A stretch of DNA of 14,832 nt, taken from contig JAAWLS010000021.1 of assembly GCA_022798035.1 (NCBI GenBank), positions 1 to 14,832 on the forward strand, read 5' to 3'. Made by a program: the position numbers and the translations under genes. Positions 6,360 to 14,145 of the stretch are shown in pieces. Position 1 is the first letter of the stretch. Each line of letters opens with the position of its first letter. The notes below the pieces were generated by a model that was not told the origin of the DNA, did no database searches, and was given only the letters and a program-made list of their open reading frames with translations. This stretch comes from Lachnospiraceae bacterium. GTDB lineage: Bacteria; Bacillota; Clostridia; Lachnospirales; Lachnospiraceae.

Positions 6360-7965
6360 AAAAGTAATTATAATTTCTGCGGTATCTCTTGGCGTTGTGG
6401 GAATTGCAGTCTTTGGAGGCGTCATGGCATACAAGAATTATCAGAATGAGAGCCAGGAAGCGGAAGTGCAGACAGTATCGGAGCTGAATATGTACTATGG
6501 AGAAAATGAAATGAGCAGTTCTGGAATTGTAGACAATGATTTGTATCAGGATGTCTATCTGCTGGATGAGAAGAATATTTCCGAAGTTTTTGTGGAAGAG
6601 GGACAGAAAGTTTCTGTGGGAGACCCGTTGATTTCCTACGACATGACGATGTCTAATTTGGAATTGGAGATGAAGGAACTGGAAGTTGCCGCCACGGCCA
6701 GCAAAATAGAGGCGGGTAAACGACAGCTGGAGAAACTGAAAAACACGACGCCTGTAGCGCCGCAGCCGGAAGAACCGGATATTCCAGATGATATTCCGGA
6801 AGAGGAACCTCCGCTGGAGCTGACGCCTTCCGTAGGGGAGATGTCAGAAAAGACAGGAGACGCTTACAATTATATTACAAAGAATTCAGAACCAAATGAA
6901 GGAAAGGGAACGAAGGAGAAACCTTACGTTTACCTGTGTATGCCAAACTGCTACGTGCTGGGAGAATTTATAAATCAACTTTCAGCGGATAAGGAGAAAC
7001 CTATCTATGTCAGTTTGGAAATTCATAAGAAAAATGTATTGAGCGGAAAGTTGATTAGTGCCTGGGAAATCAGCGGAGAGAGTGGATTTCCTCAGATGGC
7101 GGATGATTCCAAATGGTCTGTGAGCACCAGGTCTCAGATTGTGGAAGATGATTTAGAAGAACCAGAAGAGCCGGAAGAGCCGGAAGAGCCCCAGGAACCG
7201 GATTACGAGCCGGAAGAACCGGATATTCCTTATGAGCCGGAGCCGGAAGGGTATACGGCTGCAGAACTGTCCAGAATGATTCGGGAGAAAGAAGATGAAC
7301 TCCGGGATTTGGATTTAGAGCGGAGGAAAGGCGAGCTGGAATTAGAACAAATGAAAAGAATGTCTGCGGACGGTACGGTGACAGCTACGGTAAATGGCGT
7401 TATCAAGTCACTGGGAGACAAGGAGAATCCTCCGAAAGATGAGCCGTTTCTCACAGTGGCAGGCTCTGAGGGACTCTACGTCAGCGGTTCTCTCAGTGAA
7501 CTGCAGCTGGGAGATATCAAAGTAGGACAGGTGGTGTACGCTAATTCCTGGGAGAGCGGCAAAAGTTTTGAAGCTACCATTACAGAAATTTCTCCTTACC
7601 CGCAAAGCAGCAGTAATGTGTGGGGCGGAGAAGGCAATCCAAATGTTTCCTATTATCCGTATACAGCTTATATTGAAGATACGGAAGGGCTGCGCAATGG
7701 AGAGTATGTGGATTTAACTATGACCAGCAAACAGGATAACGAAGGAATTTACATTGACAAGGCGTATGTCCGGGAAGAAGATGGGAAGAAATATGTACTG
7801 AAAGCCAATGAGAAGAACCGTTTGGAGAAACAGTATGTCAGGACCGGCAGGACCCTTTGGGGCCAGGGCGTGGAGATTTTATCAGGATTGAACGCAGACG
7901 ACAGAATTGCTTTTCCCTATGGAAAGACCGGGAAAGAAGGCGTGAAGGTAGAAAGTTCCGAGTAG
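6352..7965 (+). CDS. Second HlyD/MacA-type adaptor with an inserted domain in its coiled coil
   Basis: This 537-residue membrane-anchored adaptor has a TM segment at about 5-26, a first lipoyl half (about 65-97, VEEGQKVSVGDPLISYD) and the ascending coiled-coil helix (about 101-131). A Pro/Glu-rich linker (134-158) leads to an unrecognised domain (about 160-265), followed by another Pro/Glu linker (266-299) containing EEPEEPEEPEEPQEP. The descending helix (about 302-336) and second lipoyl half (about 340-372) come next, then barrel and C-terminal regions to 537. The insert takes the place of the coiled-coil tip, the part that in Gram-negative systems meets the outer-membrane channel. It contains two close cysteines, Cys196 and Cys200 (CMPNC). 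The ATG overlaps the ATPase gene's end (ATGAATAA) with GGAGG 6 nt upstream. Its C-terminus is clearly related to that of the first adaptor. The function of the insert is unknown. Confidence 0.87.
   Translation: MNKKVIIISAVSLGVVGIAVFGGVMAYKNYQNESQEAEVQTVSELNMYYGENEMSSSGIVDNDLYQDVYLLDEKNISEVFVEEGQKVSVGDPLISYDMTMSNLELEMKELEVAATASKIEAGKRQLEKLKNTTPVAPQPEEPDIPDDIPEEEPPLELTPSVGEMSEKTGDAYNYITKNSEPNEGKGTKEKPYVYLCMPNCYVLGEFINQLSADKEKPIYVSLEIHKKNVLSGKLISAWEISGESGFPQMADDSKWSVSTRSQIVEDDLEEPEEPEEPEEPQEPDYEPEEPDIPYEPEPEGYTAAELSRMIREKEDELRDLDLERRKGELELEQMKRMSADGTVTATVNGVIKSLGDKENPPKDEPFLTVAGSEGLYVSGSLSELQLGDIKVGQVVYANSWESGKSFEATITEISPYPQSSSNVWGGEGNPNVSYYPYTAYIEDTEGLRNGEYVDLTMTSKQDNEGIYIDKAYVREEDGKKYVLKANEKNRLEKQYVRTGRTLWGQGVEILSGLNADDRIAFPYGKTGKEGVKVESSE
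7162..7188 (+). repeat. In-frame 9-nt tandem repeat encoding Pro-Glu-Glu
   Basis: Three consecutive copies of CCGGAAGAG occur (the first is CCAGAAGAG), inside the second Pro/Glu linker of the adaptor gene. Because the unit is a multiple of three, gain or loss of copies by slippage would change linker length without breaking the frame. Confidence 0.7.
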
Positions 7966-7989
7966 GGATAGCAAGAAGGAGAGAAGAAG

Positions 7990-9243
7990 ATGTTAGAGAA
8001 TATCAGATTGTCCTTTCAGGGATTGTGGTCACATAAATTGCGCTCTTTTCTTACCATGCTTGGAATCATCATTGGTATCGCGGCAATTATAGCCATTGTT
8101 TCAACAATCAAGGGGACAAATGAACAGATTAAAGAGAATTTAATCGGCTCTGGTGACAACACGGTAAACGTGCGGCTCTATCAGGGTGACAATACTTACG
8201 AGATAGATTATAACGGAGTTCCAGACGGAGTTCCAGTTGTTTCGGAGGATACAAGAGAGAGTATGCTGGACCTTGCACATGTGGAAGAAGCTTCTTTGTA
8301 TGTGGCAAGAGAGGCCTACAATGTGGTATATTATCAAAATAATGGATTGTCTGGAGGACAGATACGAGGAATTGACAAAAATTATCTGGACGCATGCAAT
8401 TTTATTTTAAAGCAGGGCCGGGGATTCAGTGAGTCAGATTACAAGAAATTCCGTAAGGTGGCTGTGCTGGATGAGAATTCGGCAGATACCTTGTTCCAGG
8501 GTGAGAATCCTGTTGGAAAAACGATAGAAATTCAGAAAGAGCCTTTTGTAGTGATTGGAGTCATAACGAAGGCCTCCAAATTTGAACCGGTGATTAACAC
8601 CATAGAGGAGTACTACACCTATGCAGAATCCAGCAATGGTGCAGTCTACGTTCCGGATGTGACCTGGCCTATGCTGTACGGTTACGATGAGCCTCAGTCT
8701 CTGGTACTGCGGCTGGACAGTGTGGACAATATGACCGTAGCGGGAAAAGAGGCTTCCAATATTCTGAACACAAACCTGAATGTCTCAGATGATACCATCA
8801 AGTATAAGGCAGACGATTTGTTGAAACAGGCAGAGGATATTCAGAAACTCAGCCAGTCCACCAATACCATGTTAATCTGGATTGCAGGAATTTCATTGCT
8901 GGTCGGCGGTATCGGCGTTATGAATATCATGCTGGTGTCTGTGACAGAACGTACACAGGAAATCGGACTGAAGAAAGCAATCGGCGCCAGAAAAGGCAAC
9001 ATATTGGGACAGTTTTTGACAGAGGCAGCAGTTTTAACCAGTCTGGGAGGACTGGTCGGCGTAATTGTGGGAATCATTCTAGCGGAAGTCATTTCCAAGA
9101 TGACCAGCACCCTGGTGGCAATCAGCGTGCCGGCCGCAATTTTAGCTGTTTTGTTTTCCATGGCCATTGGGATTATATTTGGTCTGCTGCCTTCTTACAA
9201 AGCAGCCAATTTAGACCCCATCGAAGCGCTGCGGCACGAGTAG
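7990..9243 (+). CDS. MacB/YknZ-family ABC transporter permease
   Basis: This 417-residue membrane subunit has the four-helix MacB layout. TM1 is at about 22-40 (MLGIIIGIAAIIAIVS), and a large extracytoplasmic domain follows at about 41-290. TM2 lies at about 292-314, TM3 at about 347-368 and TM4 at about 380-401. Between TM2 and TM3 sits SVTERTQEIGLKKAIGAR (about 317-334), the conserved cytoplasmic coupling segment of this family. The C-terminus ANLDPIEALRHE is also typical. The family uses ATP-driven conformational change to push substrates from the outer membrane leaflet or periplasmic side; in Gram-positives (YknWXYZ and relatives) it is linked to peptide or toxin export and defence. It follows the second adaptor by 24 nt with AAGGAGAG before its ATG, and it closes the operon. 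The substrate cannot be told from sequence. Confidence 0.93.
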   Translation: MLENIRLSFQGLWSHKLRSFLTMLGIIIGIAAIIAIVSTIKGTNEQIKENLIGSGDNTVNVRLYQGDNTYEIDYNGVPDGVPVVSEDTRESMLDLAHVEEASLYVAREAYNVVYYQNNGLSGGQIRGIDKNYLDACNFILKQGRGFSESDYKKFRKVAVLDENSADTLFQGENPVGKTIEIQKEPFVVIGVITKASKFEPVINTIEEYYTYAESSNGAVYVPDVTWPMLYGYDEPQSLVLRLDSVDNMTVAGKEASNILNTNLNVSDDTIKYKADDLLKQAEDIQKLSQSTNTMLIWIAGISLLVGGIGVMNIMLVSVTERTQEIGLKKAIGARKGNILGQFLTEAAVLTSLGGLVGVIVGIILAEVISKMTSTLVAISVPAAILAVLFSMAIGIIFGLLPSYKAANLDPIEALRHE

Positions 9244-9272
9244 GCTGACTGGGAAAAGTTATTCCGTTTATT

Positions 9273-9306
9273 ACAAAAAGAATGCGTTTGTACGCATTCT
9301 TTTTGT
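9273..9306 (+). terminator. Rho-independent terminator of the ABC exporter operon
   Basis: ACAAAAAGAATGCGT (9273-9287) pairs perfectly with ACGCATTCTTTTTGT (9292-9306) around the 4-nt loop TTGT. The lower stem supplies the T-run TTTTT. The symmetric A-run/T-run could also stop transcription from the other strand, but no gene reads in from there. It lies 30 nt after the permease stop. Confidence 0.92.
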
Positions 9307-9343
9307 GATTGTTCTTATCAGACAAGATTATGGAAAATTTAGA

Positions 9344-9372
9344 TTGAGAAAACAGATAAAAAATGATAGAAT
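9344..9372 (+). promoter_or_regulatory. Vegetative promoter of serS
   Basis: TTGAGA (9344-9349), a 17-nt spacer and TAGAAT (9367-9372) lie 39 nt before the ATG. Transcription should begin near 9379, leaving a leader of only about 30 nt. That is too short for a T-box antiterminator, which many Firmicutes use to control aminoacyl-tRNA synthetase genes. Confidence 0.75.
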
Positions 9373-9411
9373 AGGAAACAGTTTAAGTATGGAAGAAATC
9401 AGGAGGAGACC

Positions 9412-10701
9412 ATGATTGATTTAAAATTTTTGAGGGAGAACCCGAAAGTTGTAAAACAGAACATGAAAAACAAGTTTCAGGACAATAAGCTGCCCTTGGT
9501 AGACGAAGTGATTGAATTGGATGCCCAGGCCAGAAAGACTCAGCAGGAAGCGGATGCACTTCGTGCTGAGCGAAAAAAACTTTCCAAACAGATTGGCGCC
9601 TTGATGGGACAAGGCAGGAAGGAAGAGGCGGAAGCTGTAAAGGCCCAGGTAAATGCAGGGGCGGAACGCCTGGCGGAGCTTGAAAAACTGGAAGGAGAGC
9701 TGCAGGAAAAAGTGACGGGAATCATGATGAAGATTCCGAATATTATAGATGATTCCGTTCCCATCGGCAGAGATGACAGTGAAAATGTGGAAGTACAGAA
9801 GTACGGAGAACCAGTGGTGCCGGATTTTGAGATTCCTTATCACGCGGAGATTATGGAGAGTTTCTGCGGACTGGATTTAGACAGTGCGAGGAAAGTAGCG
9901 GGAAACGGATTTTATTATTTGATGGGAGATATTGCAAGGCTTCACTCTGCGGTGATTTCTTATGCCAGGGATTTTATGATTGAGCGGGGCTTTACTTACT
10001 GTGTACCGCCTTTTATGATTCGCAGCAATGTGGTGACAGGCGTTATGAGTTTTGCAGAGATGGATGCCATGATGTACAAAATTGAGGGAGAAGACCTCTA
10101 TTTAATTGGAACCAGTGAGCATTCCATGATTGGAAAGTTTATTGATACTATTTTAAATGAAGAACAGCTTCCTCAGACACTGACCAGCTATTCCCCTTGT
10201 TTCCGCAAAGAAAAAGGCGCGCATGGCATTGAGGAGAGAGGCGTTTACCGCATTCATCAATTTGAAAAGCAGGAGATGATTGTAGTCTGCAAACCAGAGG
10301 AATCCAAAGTGTGGTTTGAGAAACTGTGGCAGAATACGGTGGATTTGTTCCGCTCTATGGATATTCCCGTGCGCACGCTGGAGTGCTGCTCCGGAGACCT
10401 TGCAGATTTGAAAGTGAAGTCTGTGGATGTGGAGGCATGGTCTCCCAGACAGAAGAAGTATTTTGAGGTGGGAAGCTGCTCCAATTTGGGAGACGCTCAG
10501 GCAAGAAGGCTGAAAATCCGTGTCAATGGCAAAGAAGGAAAATATTTTGCCCATACTCTGAATAATACGGTGGCGGCTCCGCCCCGGATGCTGATTGCAT
10601 TTCTGGAAAATAATCTGTGTGAAGACGGAAGCGTGAAAATTCCGGAAGCGCTGCGTCCTTATATGGGAGGAAAAGAAAAGATGGTTCCGCAGGAAAAATA
10701 A
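9412..10701 (+). CDS. serS: Seryl-tRNA synthetase
   Basis: This 429-residue class II enzyme charges tRNA-Ser with serine in the cytosol. Residues 1 to about 110 form the helical tRNA-binding arm (MIDLKFLRENPKVV start, Lys/Glu-rich coiled coil at about 30-105). The catalytic core follows, with the GTSEH substrate-site stretch (233-237), motif 2 SPCFRKEKGAHGIEERG (261-277, Arg265 for ATP) and the SCSNLGDAQARR block (355-366). Motif 3 is NNTVAAPPRMLIAFLENN (384-401, Arg392). The TSEH, PCFRKE and HTLNNT variants differ from the NGSGLAVGRT form of the E. coli enzyme and recall archaeal/eukaryal-like SerRS. From memory, this form is usual in clostridia rather than a local oddity. AGGAGGAG just before the ATG supports the start. 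The length is normal. Confidence 0.96.
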   Translation: MIDLKFLRENPKVVKQNMKNKFQDNKLPLVDEVIELDAQARKTQQEADALRAERKKLSKQIGALMGQGRKEEAEAVKAQVNAGAERLAELEKLEGELQEKVTGIMMKIPNIIDDSVPIGRDDSENVEVQKYGEPVVPDFEIPYHAEIMESFCGLDLDSARKVAGNGFYYLMGDIARLHSAVISYARDFMIERGFTYCVPPFMIRSNVVTGVMSFAEMDAMMYKIEGEDLYLIGTSEHSMIGKFIDTILNEEQLPQTLTSYSPCFRKEKGAHGIEERGVYRIHQFEKQEMIVVCKPEESKVWFEKLWQNTVDLFRSMDIPVRTLECCSGDLADLKVKSVDVEAWSPRQKKYFEVGSCSNLGDAQARRLKIRVNGKEGKYFAHTLNNTVAAPPRMLIAFLENNLCEDGSVKIPEALRPYMGGKEKMVPQEK

Positions 10702-10714
10702 ACAGGGGAGATAT

Positions 10715-11560
10715 ATGAAGAAGAAATATGCTGTGACAGGAGCTGCCGTGGCTGCTGCGGCCGTGATTCTTGGAATCATAATTTGGGCAATGCCTCTGCT
10801 GCAGACGGCCATGATGTTTCGCGGGGTAAAAGATTACCAGGAATTTCAATATGAGATATCAATGGAGCTGTCGGAAAAAAATCTGTCAGAGGAAGAAAAA
10901 GGGCTGATAGAGGTGATTTCCTGGTGTCTGGGGGCAGAAGAGGGGATGTCATGGCGTGTGGCCGGAAGGGTGCAGGGCGATGATGTTTACGCAGAATTGT
11001 GCGGGGAAGGCGCTGAGGCTCCCGTGACAGAAATCTATCTGTGTCAGGGGAAAAGTGCCGTAAATGTGGAGATGCTCTACGAGACAATTCGACAGAATAT
11101 ACAGAATCTGCATCCTCTGCTGGGCAGAGTTCTGCCAGAGTGGAAGTATGGAGCATTTCTTTCCTCTGCCCAGATAGAAGAAATATTTCAGGTGGATTTG
11201 AATGAATTGCTGCAGATGGAGCTTTTGACAGAAAATCAAACGCCTTCCTGGCGTCAGGGCATTCGTGCGCTTTCTGGGATGAAGCGGGGAAAAGGAGCCC
11301 ATGGAGAGCGTCAGTTTGAGACGGAAATGGAGGATTACCGCCTTCTGCTGGAATTTCAGCGGGAAGAAAATATACCGTCTATCGACGTCTTGGCTTCCGA
11401 TAGGACAAAAGAGCAAAAGATAGCAGAATATTCCGGAAAAGTTTCCTTTGAGGAGACGGAGGAAATCCTGTTTCCAGAAGAATTTCTGAAGGATGAGGAC
11501 GTCCGGCAGTTTGCTAAACTCTGGTCTAGGATTCAAACTCTGGTGCAGGGAGCATTTTAA
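10715..11560 (+). CDS. Membrane-anchored protein of unknown function downstream of serS
   Basis: I do not recognise this 281-residue protein. It has a Lys-rich N-terminus and one hydrophobic Ala/Ile-rich segment (about 6-28), which should act as an uncleaved anchor or signal peptide, with the rest outside the membrane. The outer part is mostly charged. It has a predicted beta-rich stretch around 79-120 (MSWRVAGRVQGDDVYAELCG and onward) and helical stretches around 119-136 and 153-172. Two cysteines (96 and 110) and one at 71 are scattered, with no metal motif and no LPXTG or repeats. The ATG follows AGGGGAG by 4 nt and lies 13 nt after the serS stop, so it is probably co-transcribed with serS. 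A terminator follows 29 nt after its end. A lipoprotein-like or LolA-like fold is possible but not shown; there is no lipobox. Confidence 0.75.
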   Translation: MKKKYAVTGAAVAAAAVILGIIIWAMPLLQTAMMFRGVKDYQEFQYEISMELSEKNLSEEEKGLIEVISWCLGAEEGMSWRVAGRVQGDDVYAELCGEGAEAPVTEIYLCQGKSAVNVEMLYETIRQNIQNLHPLLGRVLPEWKYGAFLSSAQIEEIFQVDLNELLQMELLTENQTPSWRQGIRALSGMKRGKGAHGERQFETEMEDYRLLLEFQREENIPSIDVLASDRTKEQKIAEYSGKVSFEETEEILFPEEFLKDEDVRQFAKLWSRIQTLVQGAF

Positions 11561-11589
11561 ATATTGTTAAAAATATCGAAACTTGAATG

Positions 11590-11619
11590 GGTGTCAAAGA
11601 GAATCTTTGGCGCCTTTTT
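11590..11619 (+). terminator. Rho-independent terminator after the serS operon
   Basis: GGTGTCAAAGA (11590-11600) pairs over 11 positions, including two G-U pairs, with TCTTTGGCGCC (11604-11614) around a GAA loop. TTTTT follows at 11615-11619. It ends the serS transcript and separates it from the sugar-acid operon. Confidence 0.88.
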
Positions 11620-11702
11620 CCATTTTTAGGAATAGAAATCAGATTTGAATGACAAATGCTACAAAAATATCATAAATTTTTGTAAAAAGTTTTCAGAAAC
11701 AC

Positions 11703-11731
11703 TTGACTGATATACTGGTATATCGTATGAT
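11703..11731 (+). promoter_or_regulatory. Promoter of the sugar-acid catabolic operon
   Basis: TTGACT (11703-11708), a 17-nt spacer and TATGAT (11726-11731) form a near-consensus vegetative promoter. The predicted start is near 11738, giving a 25-nt leader with a strong AAAGGAGG site before the ATG. Nearly the whole spacer is an inverted repeat, listed separately. Confidence 0.85.
11709..11724. promoter_or_regulatory. Palindromic operator candidate between -35 and -10
   Basis: GATATAC and GTATATC form a perfect 7-bp inverted repeat around TG, filling the spacer of the promoter. A dimeric repressor bound here would block RNA polymerase. The GTATAC-like core is compatible with GntR-family (FadR/FCD type) operators, which often control sugar-acid genes. 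That family assignment is a guess, as no regulator gene is in the window. Confidence 0.6.
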
Positions 11732-11762
11732 GGGAACATAAAGAAAGAAAAAGGAGGTTCCT

Positions 11763-12656
11763 ATGAGTAAGGTTGGTTTTATTGGTCTCGGAATTATGGG
11801 AAAACCCATGGCAAAGAACCTGTTGAAGGGAAATGTTGAGCTGATGGTGTGTGATGTGAACCAGGAAGCTGTGGAGGAAGTGAAGGCTGCAGGGGCATCC
11901 GCAGGTACATATGCAGAAATCGGCGCTCAGTGCGAAGTGATTTTTCTTATTCTGCCCAACGGCGATATTTCCAAAGATGTGCTGTTTGGAGAAAATGGAG
12001 TGGCATCCACGATTACTGCGGGAAAGACGGTCTGCGATATGAGTTCCGTTACTCCGGTGGAATCGAAAGAGTGTTATGAAGGTCTGGCAAAATTAGGCGT
12101 CGGCTTTGTGGACTCTCCTGTTTCCGGCGGAGAGCCAGGGGCAGTCAACGGAACGCTGGCATTTATGGCGGGAGGAGAGCAGAAAGATTTCGATACACTG
12201 ATGCCGTATTTTGAGATTATGGGCTCCTCAGCAGTATTGATTGGCGGAAGCGGAAGCGGTTCTGTGACAAAGCTGGCAAATCAGATTATCGTAAATAATA
12301 CCATTGCCATTGTATCAGAAGCATTTGTGCTTGCCTCCAAAGCAGGAGCTGACCCGGTGAAAGTTTACAATGCAATCCGCGGAGGACTGGCCGGAAGCGC
12401 GGTGTTAGACGCCAAGATTCCTATGATTGTGGAGCGCAATTTTGTGCCGGGCGGCAAAATTTCCATTAACCACAAAGACATCAAGAACGTGGTAAATACA
12501 GCCCATGCTCTGGATGTGCCGATTCCCTATTCTGCGCAGCTGTATGAAATTCTGCAGACATTGAAGATTCACGGCCATATGAATGATGACCATGGCGGAA
12601 TCGTACAGTATTTTGAAGGTCTGGCAGACGTTCAGGTAAAAAAAGTGGAAGAGTAG
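11763..12656 (+). CDS. NAD(P)-dependent beta-hydroxyacid dehydrogenase (tartronate semialdehyde reductase / threonate dehydrogenase family)
   Basis: This 297-residue enzyme belongs to the 3-hydroxyisobutyrate dehydrogenase superfamily. The N-terminal Rossmann motif FIGLGIMGKPMAKNL (6-20) binds the cofactor. Asp31 at the end of the second strand favours NAD over NADP (inference). DSPVSGGEPGA (117-127) is the substrate-binding motif, Lys170 in GSVTKLANQ is the catalytic lysine, and Lys238-Asp239 matches the conserved C-terminal KD pair. Length and order are normal. GarR, LtnD and DenD all look like this. The DUF1537 kinase next door favours oxidation of a four-carbon sugar acid (L-threonate or D-erythronate) to its 2-oxo acid, the known LtnD/DenD-OtnK step. 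Reduction of tartronate semialdehyde is the main alternative. It is the first gene behind the promoter, with the kinase 28 nt downstream. Confidence 0.9.
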   Translation: MSKVGFIGLGIMGKPMAKNLLKGNVELMVCDVNQEAVEEVKAAGASAGTYAEIGAQCEVIFLILPNGDISKDVLFGENGVASTITAGKTVCDMSSVTPVESKECYEGLAKLGVGFVDSPVSGGEPGAVNGTLAFMAGGEQKDFDTLMPYFEIMGSSAVLIGGSGSGSVTKLANQIIVNNTIAIVSEAFVLASKAGADPVKVYNAIRGGLAGSAVLDAKIPMIVERNFVPGGKISINHKDIKNVVNTAHALDVPIPYSAQLYEILQTLKIHGHMNDDHGGIVQYFEGLADVQVKKVEE

Positions 12657-12684
12657 GAAAAGAGCATTTGGAAGGAGGGATAAA

Positions 12685-14106
12685 GTGGCATTGAAAATTG
12701 ATGTACTGAAATCCTATGCGGCCATTGACGAGGCGGCAGTGGATGCATTGCTGGCAGAGGAAATTGAGAAAAATAATAAAAAAATTGTAGTGCTGGACGA
12801 CGACCCCACAGGCGTTCAGACGGTTCATGATATTTCTGTCTACACTAATTGGACGAAGGACAGCATTGCCAAAGGATTTGCGGAAGAGAACAAATTGTTT
12901 TATGTGCTGACGAATTCCAGGGGATTTACGGCGGCGGAGACGGAAAAAGCCCACAAGGAAATTGCGGCAGTGGTGGATGAAGCTGCCAAGGAAGCGGGAA
13001 AAGAATATATTTTCATCAGCCGGAGCGACTCTACACTGCGCGGGCATTATCCGTTGGAGACTATTGTGCTGAAAGAGGCATATGAGAAGAATACGGGCCG
13101 GAAAGCGGACGGAGAGATATTGTGCCCGTTTTTCAAAGAAGGCGGACGGTTTACCATCGGTGATGTGCACTATGTAAAAGATGGAGATGACTTGATTCCT
13201 GCGGCAGAGACAGAGTTTGCCAAAGATAAAAGTTTTGGCTACAAATCTTCCAACATGAAAGAGTACGTGGAAGAAAAGACAAAAGGAGCTTACAAGAAGG
13301 AAAACGTAACAACGATTTCTTTGGAAGATATTCATGCAGTAAATATTGATAAAATCGAAGAACAGCTGATGGCAGTGAAGGACTTTAATAAGATTGTGGT
13401 AAATGCTATTGATTATGTGGACGTGAAAGTATTCTGTGTTGCGCTGTACCGGGCTATGGCAAAGGGCAAGACTTTTGTATTCCGCACAGCGGCTGCGATT
13501 GTCAAAGTGATGGGAGGCGTGACAGACCAGCCTCTTCTCACAAGAGAACAGATGGTGGTAAAGGAGAGCAGCAACGGAGGAATTATTGTCGTGGGCTCTC
13601 ACACGGAAAAAACCACGAAACAGTTAGAGATGCTAAAGAAAAATCCAAACATTGCATTTGTGGAATTGGATGCAACCTTAGTGAGAGATGAGAAAGCATT
13701 TGCCAAAGAGGTGGAACGCTGTCTGGCTCTGGAAGAAGAGTATATGAAGGCTGGAACCACCGTATGCGTTTACACGACAAGGGCGTTGATTACAGCTGAT
13801 ACGGATGACAAGGAAGACAACCTGCGTCTGGCAGTCAAAATCTCAGATGCAGTTCAGTCACTGGTAGGCAGATTGTCAATTGTTCCAAGTTTTGTCATTG
13901 CAAAAGGAGGCATTACTTCCTCTGATGTGGGCACGAAGGCTCTTGCCGTTCAGAGAGCAAATGTGCTTGGACAGATTAAGCCTGGAATTCCTGTTTGGCA
14001 GACAGGAGAGGAGAGTAAATTCCCTCTGACTCCTTATGTGATTTTCCCGGGAAATGTAGGAGAAATCAGCACCCTGAAAGAGGCGGCGGAAGTTTTAATG
14101 CAGTAA
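12685..14106 (+). CDS. Four-carbon acid sugar kinase (DUF1537 family, OtnK/DtnK-like)
   Basis: This 473-residue kinase has the two-domain DUF1537 layout. The N-terminal sugar-acid-binding domain begins with VVLDDDPTGVQTVHDISVYTNW (35-56) and includes the FISRSDSTLRGHYPLE motif (about 110-125). The C-terminal nucleotide-binding domain begins near IIVVGSHTEKTTKQ and includes AKGGITSSDVG (about 410-420) and FPGNVGE. Known members (OtnK, DtnK) phosphorylate 2-oxo-tetronate or D-threonate at O4 with ATP. Next to a beta-hydroxyacid dehydrogenase, the OtnK-type reaction is likelier. The start is a GTG at 12685, fixed by AAGGAGG 6 nt upstream; no better ATG lies near. The length is slightly above the common 420-470. 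No downstream decarboxylase/aldolase (OtnC) is visible before the window ends. Confidence 0.9.
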   Translation: MALKIDVLKSYAAIDEAAVDALLAEEIEKNNKKIVVLDDDPTGVQTVHDISVYTNWTKDSIAKGFAEENKLFYVLTNSRGFTAAETEKAHKEIAAVVDEAAKEAGKEYIFISRSDSTLRGHYPLETIVLKEAYEKNTGRKADGEILCPFFKEGGRFTIGDVHYVKDGDDLIPAAETEFAKDKSFGYKSSNMKEYVEEKTKGAYKKENVTTISLEDIHAVNIDKIEEQLMAVKDFNKIVVNAIDYVDVKVFCVALYRAMAKGKTFVFRTAAAIVKVMGGVTDQPLLTREQMVVKESSNGGIIVVGSHTEKTTKQLEMLKKNPNIAFVELDATLVRDEKAFAKEVERCLALEEEYMKAGTTVCVYTTRALITADTDDKEDNLRLAVKISDAVQSLVGRLSIVPSFVIAKGGITSSDVGTKALAVQRANVLGQIKPGIPVWQTGEESKFPLTPYVIFPGNVGEISTLKEAAEVLMQ

Positions 14107-14145
14107 TCTGACGGAAAAATTATTTTGAAAAAAATGAAGTGAACG

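Noticed and set aside
9307..9411. T-box leader before serS
   Set aside because: The promoter lies only 39 nt from the ATG. There is no room for the specifier loop, the TGGNACCGCG-like box or an antiterminator.
10153..10812. A 219-codon minus-strand open frame opposite serS
   Set aside because: It is antisense to conserved SerRS catalytic motifs and shows no domain or ribosome binding site.
12481..13602. A 373-codon minus-strand open frame opposite the dehydrogenase and kinase genes
   Set aside because: Its composition (many His, Phe, Cys, Arg) is typical of an antisense shadow. Both + strand genes are intact and recognised, and no ribosome binding site precedes it.
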